From NCBI RefSeq assembly GCF_002836205.1, contig NZ_PJBE01000013.1, positions 3,472,001 through 3,536,000 on the forward strand: a stretch of DNA of 64,000 bases, in the 5' to 3' direction. Below the pieces are notes generated by a model. The model searched no databases. It was given only the letters and a program-made list of their open reading frames with translations, and was not told where the DNA came from. The position numbers and the translations under genes are program-made. This document shows, one piece after another, positions 53,833-63,479 of the stretch; positions within the stretch are counted from its first letter, which is position 1, and every line of letters starts with the position of its first letter. The DNA is from Shewanella sp. Choline-02u-19. Its GTDB lineage: Bacteria; Pseudomonadota; Gammaproteobacteria; Enterobacterales; Shewanellaceae.

Positions 53833-56246
53833 GCACAACATCTCCTCTAGCCGTATTTAGCGTGTTAGCCACGCTCAGCCCAAGTAAAAAGTTACTGGTC
53901 TGGCTGACATTGGTATTTTTCACGTTAACACTGGGGTTTTTGCAATGGCAATCTGGCGCCAAGATCCAGACTGATATTTTGGCTATGCTGCCTAAAGTAA
54001 GTGAAAAACCACTTGAGCAACGTGCCATTGCTCAAGTTGAACAGCAGTTAGCCAATCGACTCTATATCGGGGTTATTAGTGCTGATAAAAACCAAGCAGT
54101 GAGCGCTGCATCTGCACTCATGCAGCAGTTAAAATCAAATAGCACCGCGGTGTTCACTGACATCAGTAGCGCTGACATTTCGCAAGCCGAAGCCTTAAAC
54201 GCCTTTTACTTTCCGTACCGATTCAACCTACTGACCGATAAACAACAACAGCAACTCACACAAAATCAGTGGCCACAGCTAACTCAAGCGAGTTTACAGA
54301 AACTCTATAGCGCCTTTGGTTACGCCAATAGCGCCTTGATAAGTCATGACCCGCTGTTGCTCTACCCCGATAACTTACTCGCACTGGCCCCTAAACAAGC
54401 GTTAAGTGTAGAGAACGCTGTGCTCGTGACTCGCCTACCCAGTAATGATGCTAAAGCTACGCCACGCTATGTCGCTATCGTGATGGCAAAAGGGTTACAA
54501 AGCGTCTTTAGTCCTAATGCTCAACAATCACAGCTGAGCGCACTCAATACTGCACAGCGGGCGGTCAGTGCCGAATTTGCTGCGGTTGATTTTATACACG
54601 CAGGCGCGCTTTTTCATGCCGCGGCAGCCACTGACAATGCAAAAAAAGAGGTCTCAAGCATTGGCCTCATCTCGCTTATCGGGGTTATCGCCTTAGTCTG
54701 GTTTGCCTTTCGTTCCATCATGCCGTTAATGATTGCTGTCATTACGTTAAGCTGCAGCCTGCTTTTTGCCGTCGTACTCACGCTTGTGGTATTTGGCGAG
54801 TTGCATTTACTGACCCTAGTATTTGGCACCAGCCTTATTGGCATCGCCATTGATTACTGCTTTCACTTTTACTGCGAACGATTAAATCATCCTCAGCAAG
54901 ATGCTAACCGGACTTCATTAGCCATTCTGCCAGCGATTTCATTAGCCTTAGTCACCAGTATTATCGCCTATGGCTCACTGGGGCTAGCGCCTTTCCCTGG
55001 GATGCAACAAGTCGCCATATTTTGCGCTGCGGGTCTAATAGGGGCTTATTTAACCTTGGTGTTTGCCTACCCTAAATTGGCGGGTGCAAAACTAAATGAC
55101 GGCCAACGCCTGCTTGAGTTTGCTGATACATACCAAGGTTTTATGCTTAAGCGCGCCATACCATCATCGCGATTATCAACAGTAATCCTGTTACTTAGCA
55201 CGGTAGCTTTTATCGGTGTCGGGCTCTCGCAGCTTAAGAGCGATGATGATATTCGTCAATTACAACACACACCCGCAGCCATTCAGCAGCAAGAAGACAC
55301 GCTACGCACCGTACTCAGTGGCGGAACGGATAATCAGTTTCTGCTGGTATCTGGACAAACTGAAGAACAAGTAAAGCAAGCGCTTGAGCAACTCGAACCT
55401 ATTCTCGAGACGGCACAACAACAGCAATTACTTGGCAATCACTTTAGCTTGAGTAAATTTCTGCCCAGTGATAAAACACAAGCAAGCAACTACCAGTTAC
55501 AGCAGCAAATTTATCAGCAACATTTAGTCGAAATCCTTAACCGTTTGGGGATCGAAGACAGCATTAAACAGCCGTTAGCGGATGAGTTTACTGCGGCAAA
55601 AAACCGCTATATTCATGTCGAAGACTTCCTACAATCTCCCGCAGGGCAGCAGTTAAGCTCTATGTGGCTAATGCCGCAACAAGACTCTGACTACGCATCC
55701 ATTGTATTACTCGGTGGCATTAAACAACTCGACACATTGTCAGCCCTGTTTAGCGACAATCCCAACGTTGATTTAGTGGATAAGGTGGGCGACATATCCA
55801 AAGTAATGGGCCACTATCGTCAACTAACACTGGCACTGCTGGTCATCGCATTGATCACTGCCGTAAGCATATTCACCTTTAGATTCGGTGTAAAACTTGC
55901 TTCAATAGTGGTGAGCGTACCCGGATTTGCTGCGATATTAACCTTATCGACCTTGGGGATAATGCACGCGCCATTGACTCTGTTTCATGCGTTGGCGCTG
56001 ATTTTAGTGTTTGGGATTGGCATTGACTACAGCCTGTTTTTTGCTGAAGCGAATCAAAAGACACGCGGGGTGATGATGGCTGTACTCATGTCAGCGATAT
56101 CGACACTACTCGCTTTTGGTTTACTTGCATTTAGCCAAACCCCAGCCATTAGCGCATTTGGTTTGACCCTATTGATAGGCATTAGCTTTACCTTTTTACT
56201 GTCGCCATTTATTCAAATTTACACAAGGAAACCATCTCAATGTTAA
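53829..56246 (+). CDS. MMPL/RND-type exporter of the aryl polyene cluster
   Basis: An 805-residue inner-membrane transporter with two sets of membrane spans separated by periplasmic domains (MMPL family). GTSLIGIAIDYCFHF and VFGIGIDYSLFF are the two symmetrical motifs with proton-relay Asp residues. By position apeM. It should flip or extract the lipidated pigment for the LolA-like carrier. Confidence 0.92.
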   Translation: MSTTSPLAVFSVLATLSPSKKLLVWLTLVFFTLTLGFLQWQSGAKIQTDILAMLPKVSEKPLEQRAIAQVEQQLANRLYIGVISADKNQAVSAASALMQQLKSNSTAVFTDISSADISQAEALNAFYFPYRFNLLTDKQQQQLTQNQWPQLTQASLQKLYSAFGYANSALISHDPLLLYPDNLLALAPKQALSVENAVLVTRLPSNDAKATPRYVAIVMAKGLQSVFSPNAQQSQLSALNTAQRAVSAEFAAVDFIHAGALFHAAAATDNAKKEVSSIGLISLIGVIALVWFAFRSIMPLMIAVITLSCSLLFAVVLTLVVFGELHLLTLVFGTSLIGIAIDYCFHFYCERLNHPQQDANRTSLAILPAISLALVTSIIAYGSLGLAPFPGMQQVAIFCAAGLIGAYLTLVFAYPKLAGAKLNDGQRLLEFADTYQGFMLKRAIPSSRLSTVILLLSTVAFIGVGLSQLKSDDDIRQLQHTPAAIQQQEDTLRTVLSGGTDNQFLLVSGQTEEQVKQALEQLEPILETAQQQQLLGNHFSLSKFLPSDKTQASNYQLQQQIYQQHLVEILNRLGIEDSIKQPLADEFTAAKNRYIHVEDFLQSPAGQQLSSMWLMPQQDSDYASIVLLGGIKQLDTLSALFSDNPNVDLVDKVGDISKVMGHYRQLTLALLVIALITAVSIFTFRFGVKLASIVVSVPGFAAILTLSTLGIMHAPLTLFHALALILVFGIGIDYSLFFAEANQKTRGVMMAVLMSAISTLLAFGLLAFSQTPAISAFGLTLLIGISFTFLLSPFIQIYTRKPSQC

Positions 56247-57517
56247 GCTCCAATGCACATCAGAACACGATAACTCAAGATGTTGAAAAGAGTCGTGTTG
56301 AAGACGTCGATGTTGCCATCATAGGCGCGGGCCCATCAGGGAGTATTGCGGCAAGTTTACTGCATGCTCAGGGCAAACGCGTTCTGGTGCTAGAGAAGCA
56401 GCATTTTCCGCGTTTTTCAATTGGAGAAAGCCTACTCCCTTGCTGCATGCAAGTGATTGCTGAAGCCAATATGCTCGACGCTGTTAACGCGGCGGGCTTT
56501 CAATATAAAAATGGTGCAGCGTTTAGATGTCGCGATCAATACACCAGCTTCGACTTTAATGACAAGTTCACCCCGGGCCCAGGGACAACTTTTCAAGTTG
56601 AACGCGCTCAGTTCGACAAACTGCTGGCAGACGAAGCCACTAAGCAGGGGGTAGAGATCCGCTATGGCCAGTCAGTAGAGTCGGTAAACCTTGACTCAGT
56701 ACCTGAACTAACGGTACAAAATGAAGCCGGCGAAACCTACACCGTTAATGCAAAGTTCATTCTGGATGCCAGTGGTTTTAGCCGAGTGTTACCCCGATTA
56801 CTCGACTTAGAAAAACCATCACACTTACCCACGCGTACTGCCGTTTTCAACCATATCAACGACAATATTACTTGTCCCGATTTCGACCGTAATAAAATTC
56901 TCATCAGTGTTCACCCTGATAATAAAGATATTTGGTACTGGTTAATCCCTTTTAGCAATGGCCGTTGCTCAGTTGGTGTTGTGGCAGAGCCACATCAACT
57001 CGGTAACTTAGCAGGCAATTTGGACGACGTGCTGCTGCAGATGATATCTCTAGAACCTGGGCTTAAAAAATTGCTCGCCAATGCAGAGTTAGTCAATGAC
57101 TCCGCGCTGCTACAAGGATACTCCGCTAACGTAAAGACCTTAGCGACTAATAAGTTTGCGCTCTTAGGCAATGCTGGAGAGTTTCTTGATCCGGTCTTTT
57201 CATCCGGCGTGACTATCGCAATGCAATCGGCTTCTTTGGCGGCTAAAGCCCTTATCAAGCAACTCGATGGTGAAGCCATTGATTGGCAGGATGAATACGC
57301 TACGCCATTAATGAAAGGCGTTGATACCTTTAGAACATACGTCGAAGCTTGGTACGACTGCCGCTTTCAAGACGCTATATTTTATAGTGATCCCGACCTC
57401 ACCATTAAGCAGATGATCTGTTCAATTTTAGCGGGCTATGCTTGGGATCAAAACAATCCCTTTGTCAGTGAATCAAAAAGACGCCTTAATATGGTTGTAG
57501 AAATATGTCGCAGCTAA
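56240..57517 (+). CDS. Flavin-dependent halogenase-like FAD oxidoreductase in the aryl polyene cluster
   Basis: A 425-residue FAD protein. GAGPSG (29-34) binds FAD. W232-Y-W234-L-I236-P237 is the WxWxIP signature of flavin-dependent halogenases, F315-x-D-P318-x-x-S321-x-G323 the second motif reported for them, and K90 in FQYKNGAAF matches the lysine region of phenol/pyrrole halogenases. PRFSIGESLLP is shared with tryptophan halogenases. It overlaps the exporter gene by 7 nt. A halogenase acting on the aryl head is well supported by motifs; a related reductase or monooxygenase is the alternative. Confidence 0.85.
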   Translation: MLSSNAHQNTITQDVEKSRVEDVDVAIIGAGPSGSIAASLLHAQGKRVLVLEKQHFPRFSIGESLLPCCMQVIAEANMLDAVNAAGFQYKNGAAFRCRDQYTSFDFNDKFTPGPGTTFQVERAQFDKLLADEATKQGVEIRYGQSVESVNLDSVPELTVQNEAGETYTVNAKFILDASGFSRVLPRLLDLEKPSHLPTRTAVFNHINDNITCPDFDRNKILISVHPDNKDIWYWLIPFSNGRCSVGVVAEPHQLGNLAGNLDDVLLQMISLEPGLKKLLANAELVNDSALLQGYSANVKTLATNKFALLGNAGEFLDPVFSSGVTIAMQSASLAAKALIKQLDGEAIDWQDEYATPLMKGVDTFRTYVEAWYDCRFQDAIFYSDPDLTIKQMICSILAGYAWDQNNPFVSESKRRLNMVVEICRS

Positions 57518-58155
57518 CGCATTTTCTTAAAGGCATAAGCTGCTTTAGCTTGCTGCTGTTAGCGGGTTGCAGCCAAACCTTGCAAAGACAAACCTGCGTT
57601 GAACTGCCAAGCAACGTCAGTTACTGTCTGGCGCCGCTCAACGACGCCAGCACAATTGAGCCGTCAAAGCCTTTCACTGAGCGTAGCCTGACTCAAAAAA
57701 CAACCATAAAGACCCAATCAAGTCAGCATGAACTGCTCACTCAATTGGAGCTTAATCCGCAGCAGCTGACGTTAGTTGGCTTAGCCCCTTTAGGCCAACC
57801 ACTATTTACGCTGACTTATGATGGCGATAAGCTTATCAGTGAGCAAAGCACGTTACTCGGCAATCAATTTAAAGCCGAGTATCTGTTAGCTATTATGCAA
57901 CTTGTCTATTGGCGTGAAGACAGCCTCAATCGCCATTTACAAAATGGCTATATACAGGGCTATAATTGCGATGGTGCGTATTGCCGAAAGCTATTTGCTG
58001 CAGTGCCGAGAGGGAGTAGCAAAGAGATGAAGATTAATGCAGAAGATCCGCAGCCGATTGTCACCATCCGTTATAGTCGGCCTGAACCATGGCAAGCCAA
58101 AGTCGAATTGAGGATTGATGCTGCTGATTTCGAGCTCATCATCACTCCGTTATAA
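57505..58155 (+). CDS. DUF3261 lipoprotein of the aryl polyene cluster
   Basis: A 216-residue lipoprotein (LLLLAGC lipobox). The body (LELNPQQLTLVGLAPLGQPLFTLTYDG, then LLAIMQLVYWREDSL) matches DUF3261, which recurs in aryl polyene clusters at the apeN position. It probably receives the pigment at the outer membrane in the way LolB receives lipoproteins. It overlaps the upstream gene by 13 nt. Confidence 0.87.
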   Translation: MSQLTHFLKGISCFSLLLLAGCSQTLQRQTCVELPSNVSYCLAPLNDASTIEPSKPFTERSLTQKTTIKTQSSQHELLTQLELNPQQLTLVGLAPLGQPLFTLTYDGDKLISEQSTLLGNQFKAEYLLAIMQLVYWREDSLNRHLQNGYIQGYNCDGAYCRKLFAAVPRGSSKEMKINAEDPQPIVTIRYSRPEPWQAKVELRIDAADFELIITPL

Positions 58156-58175
58156 ATCTATTATGGTGATTTAAA

Positions 58176-59405
58176 GTGAAGTCAAATATCGCAATAGCAA
58201 TAACCCAAATAGGTTTATGTACCCCGCTAGGTGACACCTCCGCGTCTGTGCTTAATAATCTCATTACCGCAAATGTCGACGGCATGAGATGGCGCGATGA
58301 TTTAATGTTTGATCGCCCGGTACTCGTGGGTGAAGTGGCCAGTAAACTACCGGAGTTGACGACGCAATGGCGACACTTTGATACCCGTAATAATCAGCTC
58401 GCCCTAGTTGCTGCCAAGCAAATCGAACAATATGTTATTGCAGCTAGCACCCAATATGGTGCCAACCGAGTTGCCGTTGTCATTGGCACGAGTACCTCAG
58501 GTATCGCCACTGGCGAGCAGGCGTTAGCACATCATCATCAGCATGGTGAATTTCCCGCGGGATATGACTATTCACAACAAGAGTTGGGCGACAGCACTCT
58601 GTTCTTACAAAGTTACTTTGGGCTAAGCGGACCTTGCTTTACCGTCTCAACCGCCTGCTCTTCAAGCGCTAAAGCATTTGCCAGCGCACGACGACTGCTC
58701 AACGCTGATCTCTGTGACATGGTCATTGTTGGCGGGGTCGACTCCTTGTGTCAATTGACCCTCAATGGTTTTAACTCATTGGAATCAATATCCAAAGCCC
58801 ATTGTCAGCCATTCAGTGCTAACCGCGATGGCATTAATATTGGCGAAGGGGCTGCATTGTTCACCCTAGAGCGAGCAACCGAACGTGATGCTATTGTATT
58901 AAGCGGTGTGGGCGAATCCAGCGATGCTTATCATATTTCTGCACCACATCCTGAAGGGACTGGCGCGATTATGGCCATGCAATCAGCGTTAAAAATGGCA
59001 AGCTTGAATGCAGGGCAGATCAACTACTTAAATCTACATGGCACCGCAACACCCAAAAATGACGCTATGGAAAGCCGAGCCGTCACTGCTGTATTCACTA
59101 AACAGCTCCCTCCTTGCAGCTCAACCAAACCGTTAACCGGACATACCTTAGGCGCAGCTGGCGCGATTGAAGCAGCCTTTTGCTACCTGTTACTCAGCGA
59201 TTTAAACGTCGATAATAGACTGCCACCACAAGTATGGGATCAACAGCAAGACCCAGATAATCCCTCATTACCTTTGGTGAACTCCGGCGACACAGCGACG
59301 ATACACCATGTAATGAGCAACTCATTTGCTTTTGGTGGCAGCAACGCAAGCCTCATATTCAGCCGCCATACAAAAACCACTGATGAGACTCAACCACATG
59401 TTTGA
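58176..59405 (+). CDS. apeO: Beta-ketoacyl-ACP synthase of the aryl polyene cluster (elongating)
   Basis: A 409-residue FabF-like ketosynthase with catalytic Cys in VSTACSSSAKAF, His in HGTATPKND and His in HTLGAAGAIEA. It pairs with the chain-length factor at 45001. Start codon GTG at 58176; no ATG is near. Separated from the lipoprotein gene by 20 nt. Confidence 0.92.
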   Translation: MKSNIAIAITQIGLCTPLGDTSASVLNNLITANVDGMRWRDDLMFDRPVLVGEVASKLPELTTQWRHFDTRNNQLALVAAKQIEQYVIAASTQYGANRVAVVIGTSTSGIATGEQALAHHHQHGEFPAGYDYSQQELGDSTLFLQSYFGLSGPCFTVSTACSSSAKAFASARRLLNADLCDMVIVGGVDSLCQLTLNGFNSLESISKAHCQPFSANRDGINIGEGAALFTLERATERDAIVLSGVGESSDAYHISAPHPEGTGAIMAMQSALKMASLNAGQINYLNLHGTATPKNDAMESRAVTAVFTKQLPPCSSTKPLTGHTLGAAGAIEAAFCYLLLSDLNVDNRLPPQVWDQQQDPDNPSLPLVNSGDTATIHHVMSNSFAFGGSNASLIFSRHTKTTDETQPHV

Positions 59406-59874
59406 TTTAACCACCCTTGCCAGCCAAGACGTTGAGCAATTTATCCCTCATCGGCAACCTATGGTGCTGATCAGTAATCTATTAGAGTATGAAGCTGATA
59501 ATTTACTCACACAAACTAAGATAACGACAACCAGTCCCTATTTTGATGACAGCCTGCAGGGGGTGCCAAACTATGTTGGCATTGAATACATGGCGCAAAG
59601 CATTGCCGCTTTAGCAGGGGTTGAAGCGCATCTTAGGCAAGACATCATCAGAGTGGGTTTTTTACTGGGAACGCGCAAACTGAACATGCATATTTCGCAC
59701 TTTAAAGCGGGTGAAACCTACCAAACCCAAGTCACTCGACTGTATCAAGAAGAGTCTGGCTTAGCGGTTTTTGACTGCAAAATTATACACAATGAACAGA
59801 TAGTTGCCGAAGCAAATGTGAACGTTTTTCAGCCTCAAGACACTAAAAACTATATTGCCGAAGCGACTGGCTGA
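59398..59874 (+). CDS. apeP: Hotdog-fold dehydratase 2 of the aryl polyene cluster
   Basis: A 158-residue FabZ-like protein (FIPHRQPMVLISNLLEYE, GIEYMAQSIAALAGVEAH). The start at 59398 overlaps the ketosynthase stop by 8 nt; an earlier ATG at 59383 would add five residues. It likely acts with the dehydratase at 48939. Confidence 0.9.
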   Translation: MFDLTTLASQDVEQFIPHRQPMVLISNLLEYEADNLLTQTKITTTSPYFDDSLQGVPNYVGIEYMAQSIAALAGVEAHLRQDIIRVGFLLGTRKLNMHISHFKAGETYQTQVTRLYQEESGLAVFDCKIIHNEQIVAEANVNVFQPQDTKNYIAEATG

Positions 59875-59976
59875 ACAATAAACATACTAAATTGAATTAA
59901 ACATCATTGATAACGGCATTATCCCATTGAAACTTAAAGATAGTTTGCATAACAACGGAGCTGTTAGGGAGAAAAG

Positions 59977-60702
59977 ATGACTAAAAGAGTACTGATCACC
60001 GGTTCAAGCCGCGGAATAGGCAAAGCGATAGCATTAAAGCTGGCCGCTGCAGGCTTTGATATTGCAATGCATTATTATCAAAATATCGACGCCGCAAACG
60101 AAACGCAGCAAGCATTAGAGCAGCTGGGTGCGTCTGTATCTTGCCTTAAATTTGATATCGCCGACCGCGCAACCGTAAAGCAAGCCATTGAACAAGACAT
60201 TGAACAGCACGGCGCCTATTACGGCGTGGTGTTAAACGCCGGCATTAATTGCGATACCGCTTTCCCCGCTATGACAGAGTCAGAGTGGGACAGCGTGGTA
60301 CACACTAATTTAGATGGTTTTTACAATGTAATTCATCCCACGGTAATGCCAATGGTACAAGCTAGACAAGGGGGTAGGATCATTACTATGGCCTCTGTTT
60401 CTGGTATTGCGGGCAACCGTGGGCAAGTCAATTACAGCGCTTCAAAGGCCGGGATCATCGGTGCCACCAAAGCATTATCACTTGAGCTAGCAAAACGCAA
60501 AATCACCGTCAACTGTATCGCTCCAGGATTAATTGAAACCGATATGGTGGCTGATATCCCCAAAGAGATGGTCAATACTCTCGTCCCGATGCGACGTATG
60601 GGTAAAGCCTCAGAAATTGCAGGGTTGGCTAACTTTTTAATGTCTGAAGATGCCGCTTACATCACTCGCCAAGTGATCTCCGTTAATGGAGGCATGATAT
60701 GA
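59977..60702 (+). CDS. apeQ: 3-oxoacyl-ACP reductase of the aryl polyene cluster
   Basis: A 241-residue FabG-type short-chain dehydrogenase. TGSSRGIGKAIA binds NADPH, NAGIN and MASVSG precede the catalytic YSASKAG. It follows a 102-nt gap, the longest inside the cluster, and has AGGGAG 6 nt upstream, so a secondary promoter is possible there. Confidence 0.94.
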   Translation: MTKRVLITGSSRGIGKAIALKLAAAGFDIAMHYYQNIDAANETQQALEQLGASVSCLKFDIADRATVKQAIEQDIEQHGAYYGVVLNAGINCDTAFPAMTESEWDSVVHTNLDGFYNVIHPTVMPMVQARQGGRIITMASVSGIAGNRGQVNYSASKAGIIGATKALSLELAKRKITVNCIAPGLIETDMVADIPKEMVNTLVPMRRMGKASEIAGLANFLMSEDAAYITRQVISVNGGMI

Positions 60703-61940
60703 ACCCGCTACCCCGCAGAGTCGTCATCACTGGCATCGGTGGGATTTCAGCCCTAGGTCATGACTGGCAAACGATTGCGAGCAGTCTTAAAGCTAAGAAA
60801 AACTGTGTTGTTCGACTCGATGAGTGGGACAAATTTGAGGATCTAAATACTCGTTTAGCCGCGCCTATTACTGATTTTGAGAAACCCGCGCATTATTCTC
60901 GCAAAAAAATTCGCTCAATGGGCCGAGTCTCCATTATGGCAACACGAGCCAGCGAACTGGCTTTAATGGATGCCAACCTGCTTGATGACCCTGTGGTGAC
61001 ATCGGGGGCGATGGGGATCGCTTACGGCTCATCCACCGGCAGTACCGAACCCATTATCGCTTTTGGCGATATGCTGAAAACCGGGGATATGTCAGGCGTC
61101 ACAGCGACCAGTTACATTAGGATGATGGCCCACACCACCGCGGTAAATGTTGGCGTTTTTTTTGGTTTAAAAGGACGAGTGCATACTACCAGTAGTGCTT
61201 GCACCTCCGGAAGCCAAGGAATTGGTTATGCTTATGAAGCCATAAAATATGGCCAACAAGACCTTATGCTTGCCGGTGGTGGTGAAGAGTTATGCCCAAC
61301 TGCGGCCGTTGTGTTCGATACCCTTTTTGCCACCAGCACTCAAAACGATACACCGTCACAAACGCCTAAGCCATTTGATAAGCAGCGTGATGGATTAGTG
61401 ATTGGTGAAGGCGCTTGCACCTTAGTGCTTGAGGATCTCGAACACGCCCAAGCCCGTGGCGTTAGAATCTATGCTGAAATCGTCGGTTTTGGTACCAACT
61501 CAGATGGCTTACATGTCACCCAGCCAAACGCAGGAACGATGGAAAAATCTATCCGACTCGCGCTTAAAGATGCTGCTATTGACGCCAGTAGTATCGGTTA
61601 CGTCAATGCCCACGGCACGGCAACTGAACGTGGCGATATCGCCGAAACACAGGCGACCAACGCCGTGTTTGGCCCATCACAGCCGATTTCATCACTTAAA
61701 AGTTACACTGGCCACACCCTTGGCGCTTGCGGTGCACTTGAAGCTTGGGTCAGTATTCAGATGATGAACGAGGGCTGGTTTGCCCCCACACTGAACCTTA
61801 CCGAGATTGATCCTGAATGTGCTCAGCTCGACTACATTCAGAATGATATAAGGTTACTCGAGACTGATTATGTCATGAGTAACAACTTTGCCTTTGGTGG
61901 GATTAATACTTCACTGATTTTTAAGAAGTGGTCGACATAA
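60699..61940 (+). CDS. apeR: Beta-ketoacyl-ACP synthase 2 of the aryl polyene cluster
   Basis: A 413-residue ketosynthase with catalytic Cys in TSSACTSGSQG, His in HGTATERGD and HTLGACGALEAW. It overlaps the reductase gene by 4 nt. It may do the first condensation on the aryl starter. It ends the cluster; a hairpin without U-run follows. Confidence 0.92.
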   Translation: MNPLPRRVVITGIGGISALGHDWQTIASSLKAKKNCVVRLDEWDKFEDLNTRLAAPITDFEKPAHYSRKKIRSMGRVSIMATRASELALMDANLLDDPVVTSGAMGIAYGSSTGSTEPIIAFGDMLKTGDMSGVTATSYIRMMAHTTAVNVGVFFGLKGRVHTTSSACTSGSQGIGYAYEAIKYGQQDLMLAGGGEELCPTAAVVFDTLFATSTQNDTPSQTPKPFDKQRDGLVIGEGACTLVLEDLEHAQARGVRIYAEIVGFGTNSDGLHVTQPNAGTMEKSIRLALKDAAIDASSIGYVNAHGTATERGDIAETQATNAVFGPSQPISSLKSYTGHTLGACGALEAWVSIQMMNEGWFAPTLNLTEIDPECAQLDYIQNDIRLLETDYVMSNNFAFGGINTSLIFKKWST

Positions 61941-61976
61941 CCCCTTTATAAATAGCTCCTTTTGGGAGCAGGGTTA
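61938..61976 (+). terminator. Composite hairpin at the end of the aryl polyene cluster
   Basis: TAACCC pairs with GGGTTA, and GCTCC with GGAGC inside it. It begins at the apeR stop codon. No T-run follows, so termination is uncertain. Confidence 0.45.
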
Positions 61977-62100
61977 GTTAGCATAATCTTTATATCAGTA
62001 ACCTTGAATGGTGGATTAGGAAAATCTTATTGAAATAAATCTAATAAACGGTTTTAATAGGTGTCACTAATATATAAATTGCTATGTGAAAGGAGAGTCC

Positions 62101-62427
62101 ATGTCTGAACCTATACTTTCGACGCTGTCTAGCTGTCAGCCAGGAGATAAGTGTTGGCAGCTTATCGAACAAGGCGCCACTGTTATTGATGTTCGTAGTC
62201 CTCAAGAGTTCGCTGACGGCCATCTGCCAAACGCGATCAATGTGCCGCTGGATGCCTTGGCGGCATGGGTAGTCCGTATCAACAACCCACAACAAATGTT
62301 TCTACTCTACTGCGGCGCGGGTATCCGAGCGCAAAAGGGCTGCGATATACTTAACGCCAGCGGTTTAGCCAGTGTGGTTAATGCTGGCGCCCTTAAAGAT
62401 CTATTGGCTTGTAAGCCGCAGGGCTAG
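62101..62427 (+). CDS. Rhodanese-domain sulfurtransferase
   Basis: A 108-residue single-domain rhodanese without a signal peptide. VIDVRSPQEFADGHLPNAINVPLD and the active loop LYCGAGIRAQKG with the catalytic Cys are clear. AGGAGAG precedes the ATG. It resembles cytosolic PspE/GlpE types that move sulfane sulfur. Confidence 0.92.
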   Translation: MSEPILSTLSSCQPGDKCWQLIEQGATVIDVRSPQEFADGHLPNAINVPLDALAAWVVRINNPQQMFLLYCGAGIRAQKGCDILNASGLASVVNAGALKDLLACKPQG

Positions 62428-62442
62428 CATCACTTAGCAACA

Positions 62443-62470
62443 AAAAGGTCGCTAATGTTAGCGGCCTTTT
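62443..62470. terminator. Bidirectional terminator between rhodanese and azoreductase genes
   Basis: AAAAGG-T-CGCTAA pairs with TTAGCG-G-CCTTTT through a GT wobble, with a very tight loop. A-run and T-run on both sides suit the convergent genes. Confidence 0.8.
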
Positions 62471-62491
62471 CAGTTATTCAGTGGAAAGTCA

Positions 62492-63085
62492 TTAAGCACC
62501 TATCAATGCCAGTTCTTGTTTTGCTTGGGCTAATCCTTGCTCTTTTGCTTCAGGCCCCATAGCCAATGCTTCGCTATAAACAAATTCGACGTCATCAATG
62601 CCGATAAAACCCAGTACCGTCTTAAGGTAAGGTACAACATGATCTGCTGCGGTATTTTTGTGCACGCCGCCTCGAGTGCTAATAACGATAGCCTGCTTGC
62701 CCTTAATTAACCCTACTGGGCCATTTTCGCCATAGGTAAAAGTCACTCCAGCACGTGCAACAAGATCGATCCAATTTTTAAGCTGAGTCGGTATAGAGAA
62801 ATTGTACATTGGCGCAGCAATCACTATGGTGTCGTGTTCTTTCAACTCTTGAATTAAGGTATTCGACAGTGCGATAGCATCTTGTTGACGTTGCGATAAA
62901 TCATCACTACCTTGCATACCCGACGCAATTTCACCGTCTAAAACAGGAATAGGCTCTGCTGCAAGATCGCGGATAGTGAGCAGCTTTCCTTGTGCTAAAA
63001 ACTGCTGGCTTAGATGCTCTATTAATTGAGCTGATTGAGAATAGCCACCTAAGATACTTGATTTCAATACTAGAACTTTCGACAT
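62492..63085 (-). CDS. azoR: FMN-dependent NADH-azoreductase
   Basis: A 197-residue flavodoxin-fold enzyme of the AzoR family that reduces quinones and azo compounds. KSSILGGYSQSAQL, APMYNFSIPTQLKNWIDLVARAGVTF and STRGGVH are the FMN-binding segments. The ATG at 63085 has GGAG 6 nt upstream. Single gene. Confidence 0.95.
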   Translation of the reverse strand: MSKVLVLKSSILGGYSQSAQLIEHLSQQFLAQGKLLTIRDLAAEPIPVLDGEIASGMQGSDDLSQRQQDAIALSNTLIQELKEHDTIVIAAPMYNFSIPTQLKNWIDLVARAGVTFTYGENGPVGLIKGKQAIVISTRGGVHKNTAADHVVPYLKTVLGFIGIDDVEFVYSEALAMGPEAKEQGLAQAKQELALIGA

Positions 63086-63479
63086 AACGTACTCCATATA
63101 ATGATGATCAAGCTAAGATGAATTTAACTGCTCAATCGAATGACGTCAGTGTAGAGTGCAATAAAAGACAAAAATAGCGGATAAAACTCCGCTTACTGTT
63201 CGATTAAATCGAAAGAACTCACCACTCGTCTCTACAATCAAACCGTCATACACTCCAATTCGATATTCATCACTACATTTTAATGCCAGTAAAACATTCG
63301 AAATTATAAATAAATTTTTAAAATAATGAATAAGACTAATACTCTATTAAAACAGATAAATAGTTTAAATATTATTCAGCAAGTGAATTGGATTATAGAG
63401 AGAGATGTAATAAAAATGTGATCGTTGTTTTTAGAAAGCCCGTATAGCGAATGGAACCCAACTCAAGAAGGGAAATCCA
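63086..63479. promoter_or_regulatory. Divergent promoter region
   Basis: A 394-nt gap between azoR and the DUF4397 gene, AT-rich in its second half (63290-63420). No gene or clear operator seen. GAAGGGAAA precedes the ATG at 63480. Confidence 0.5.
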
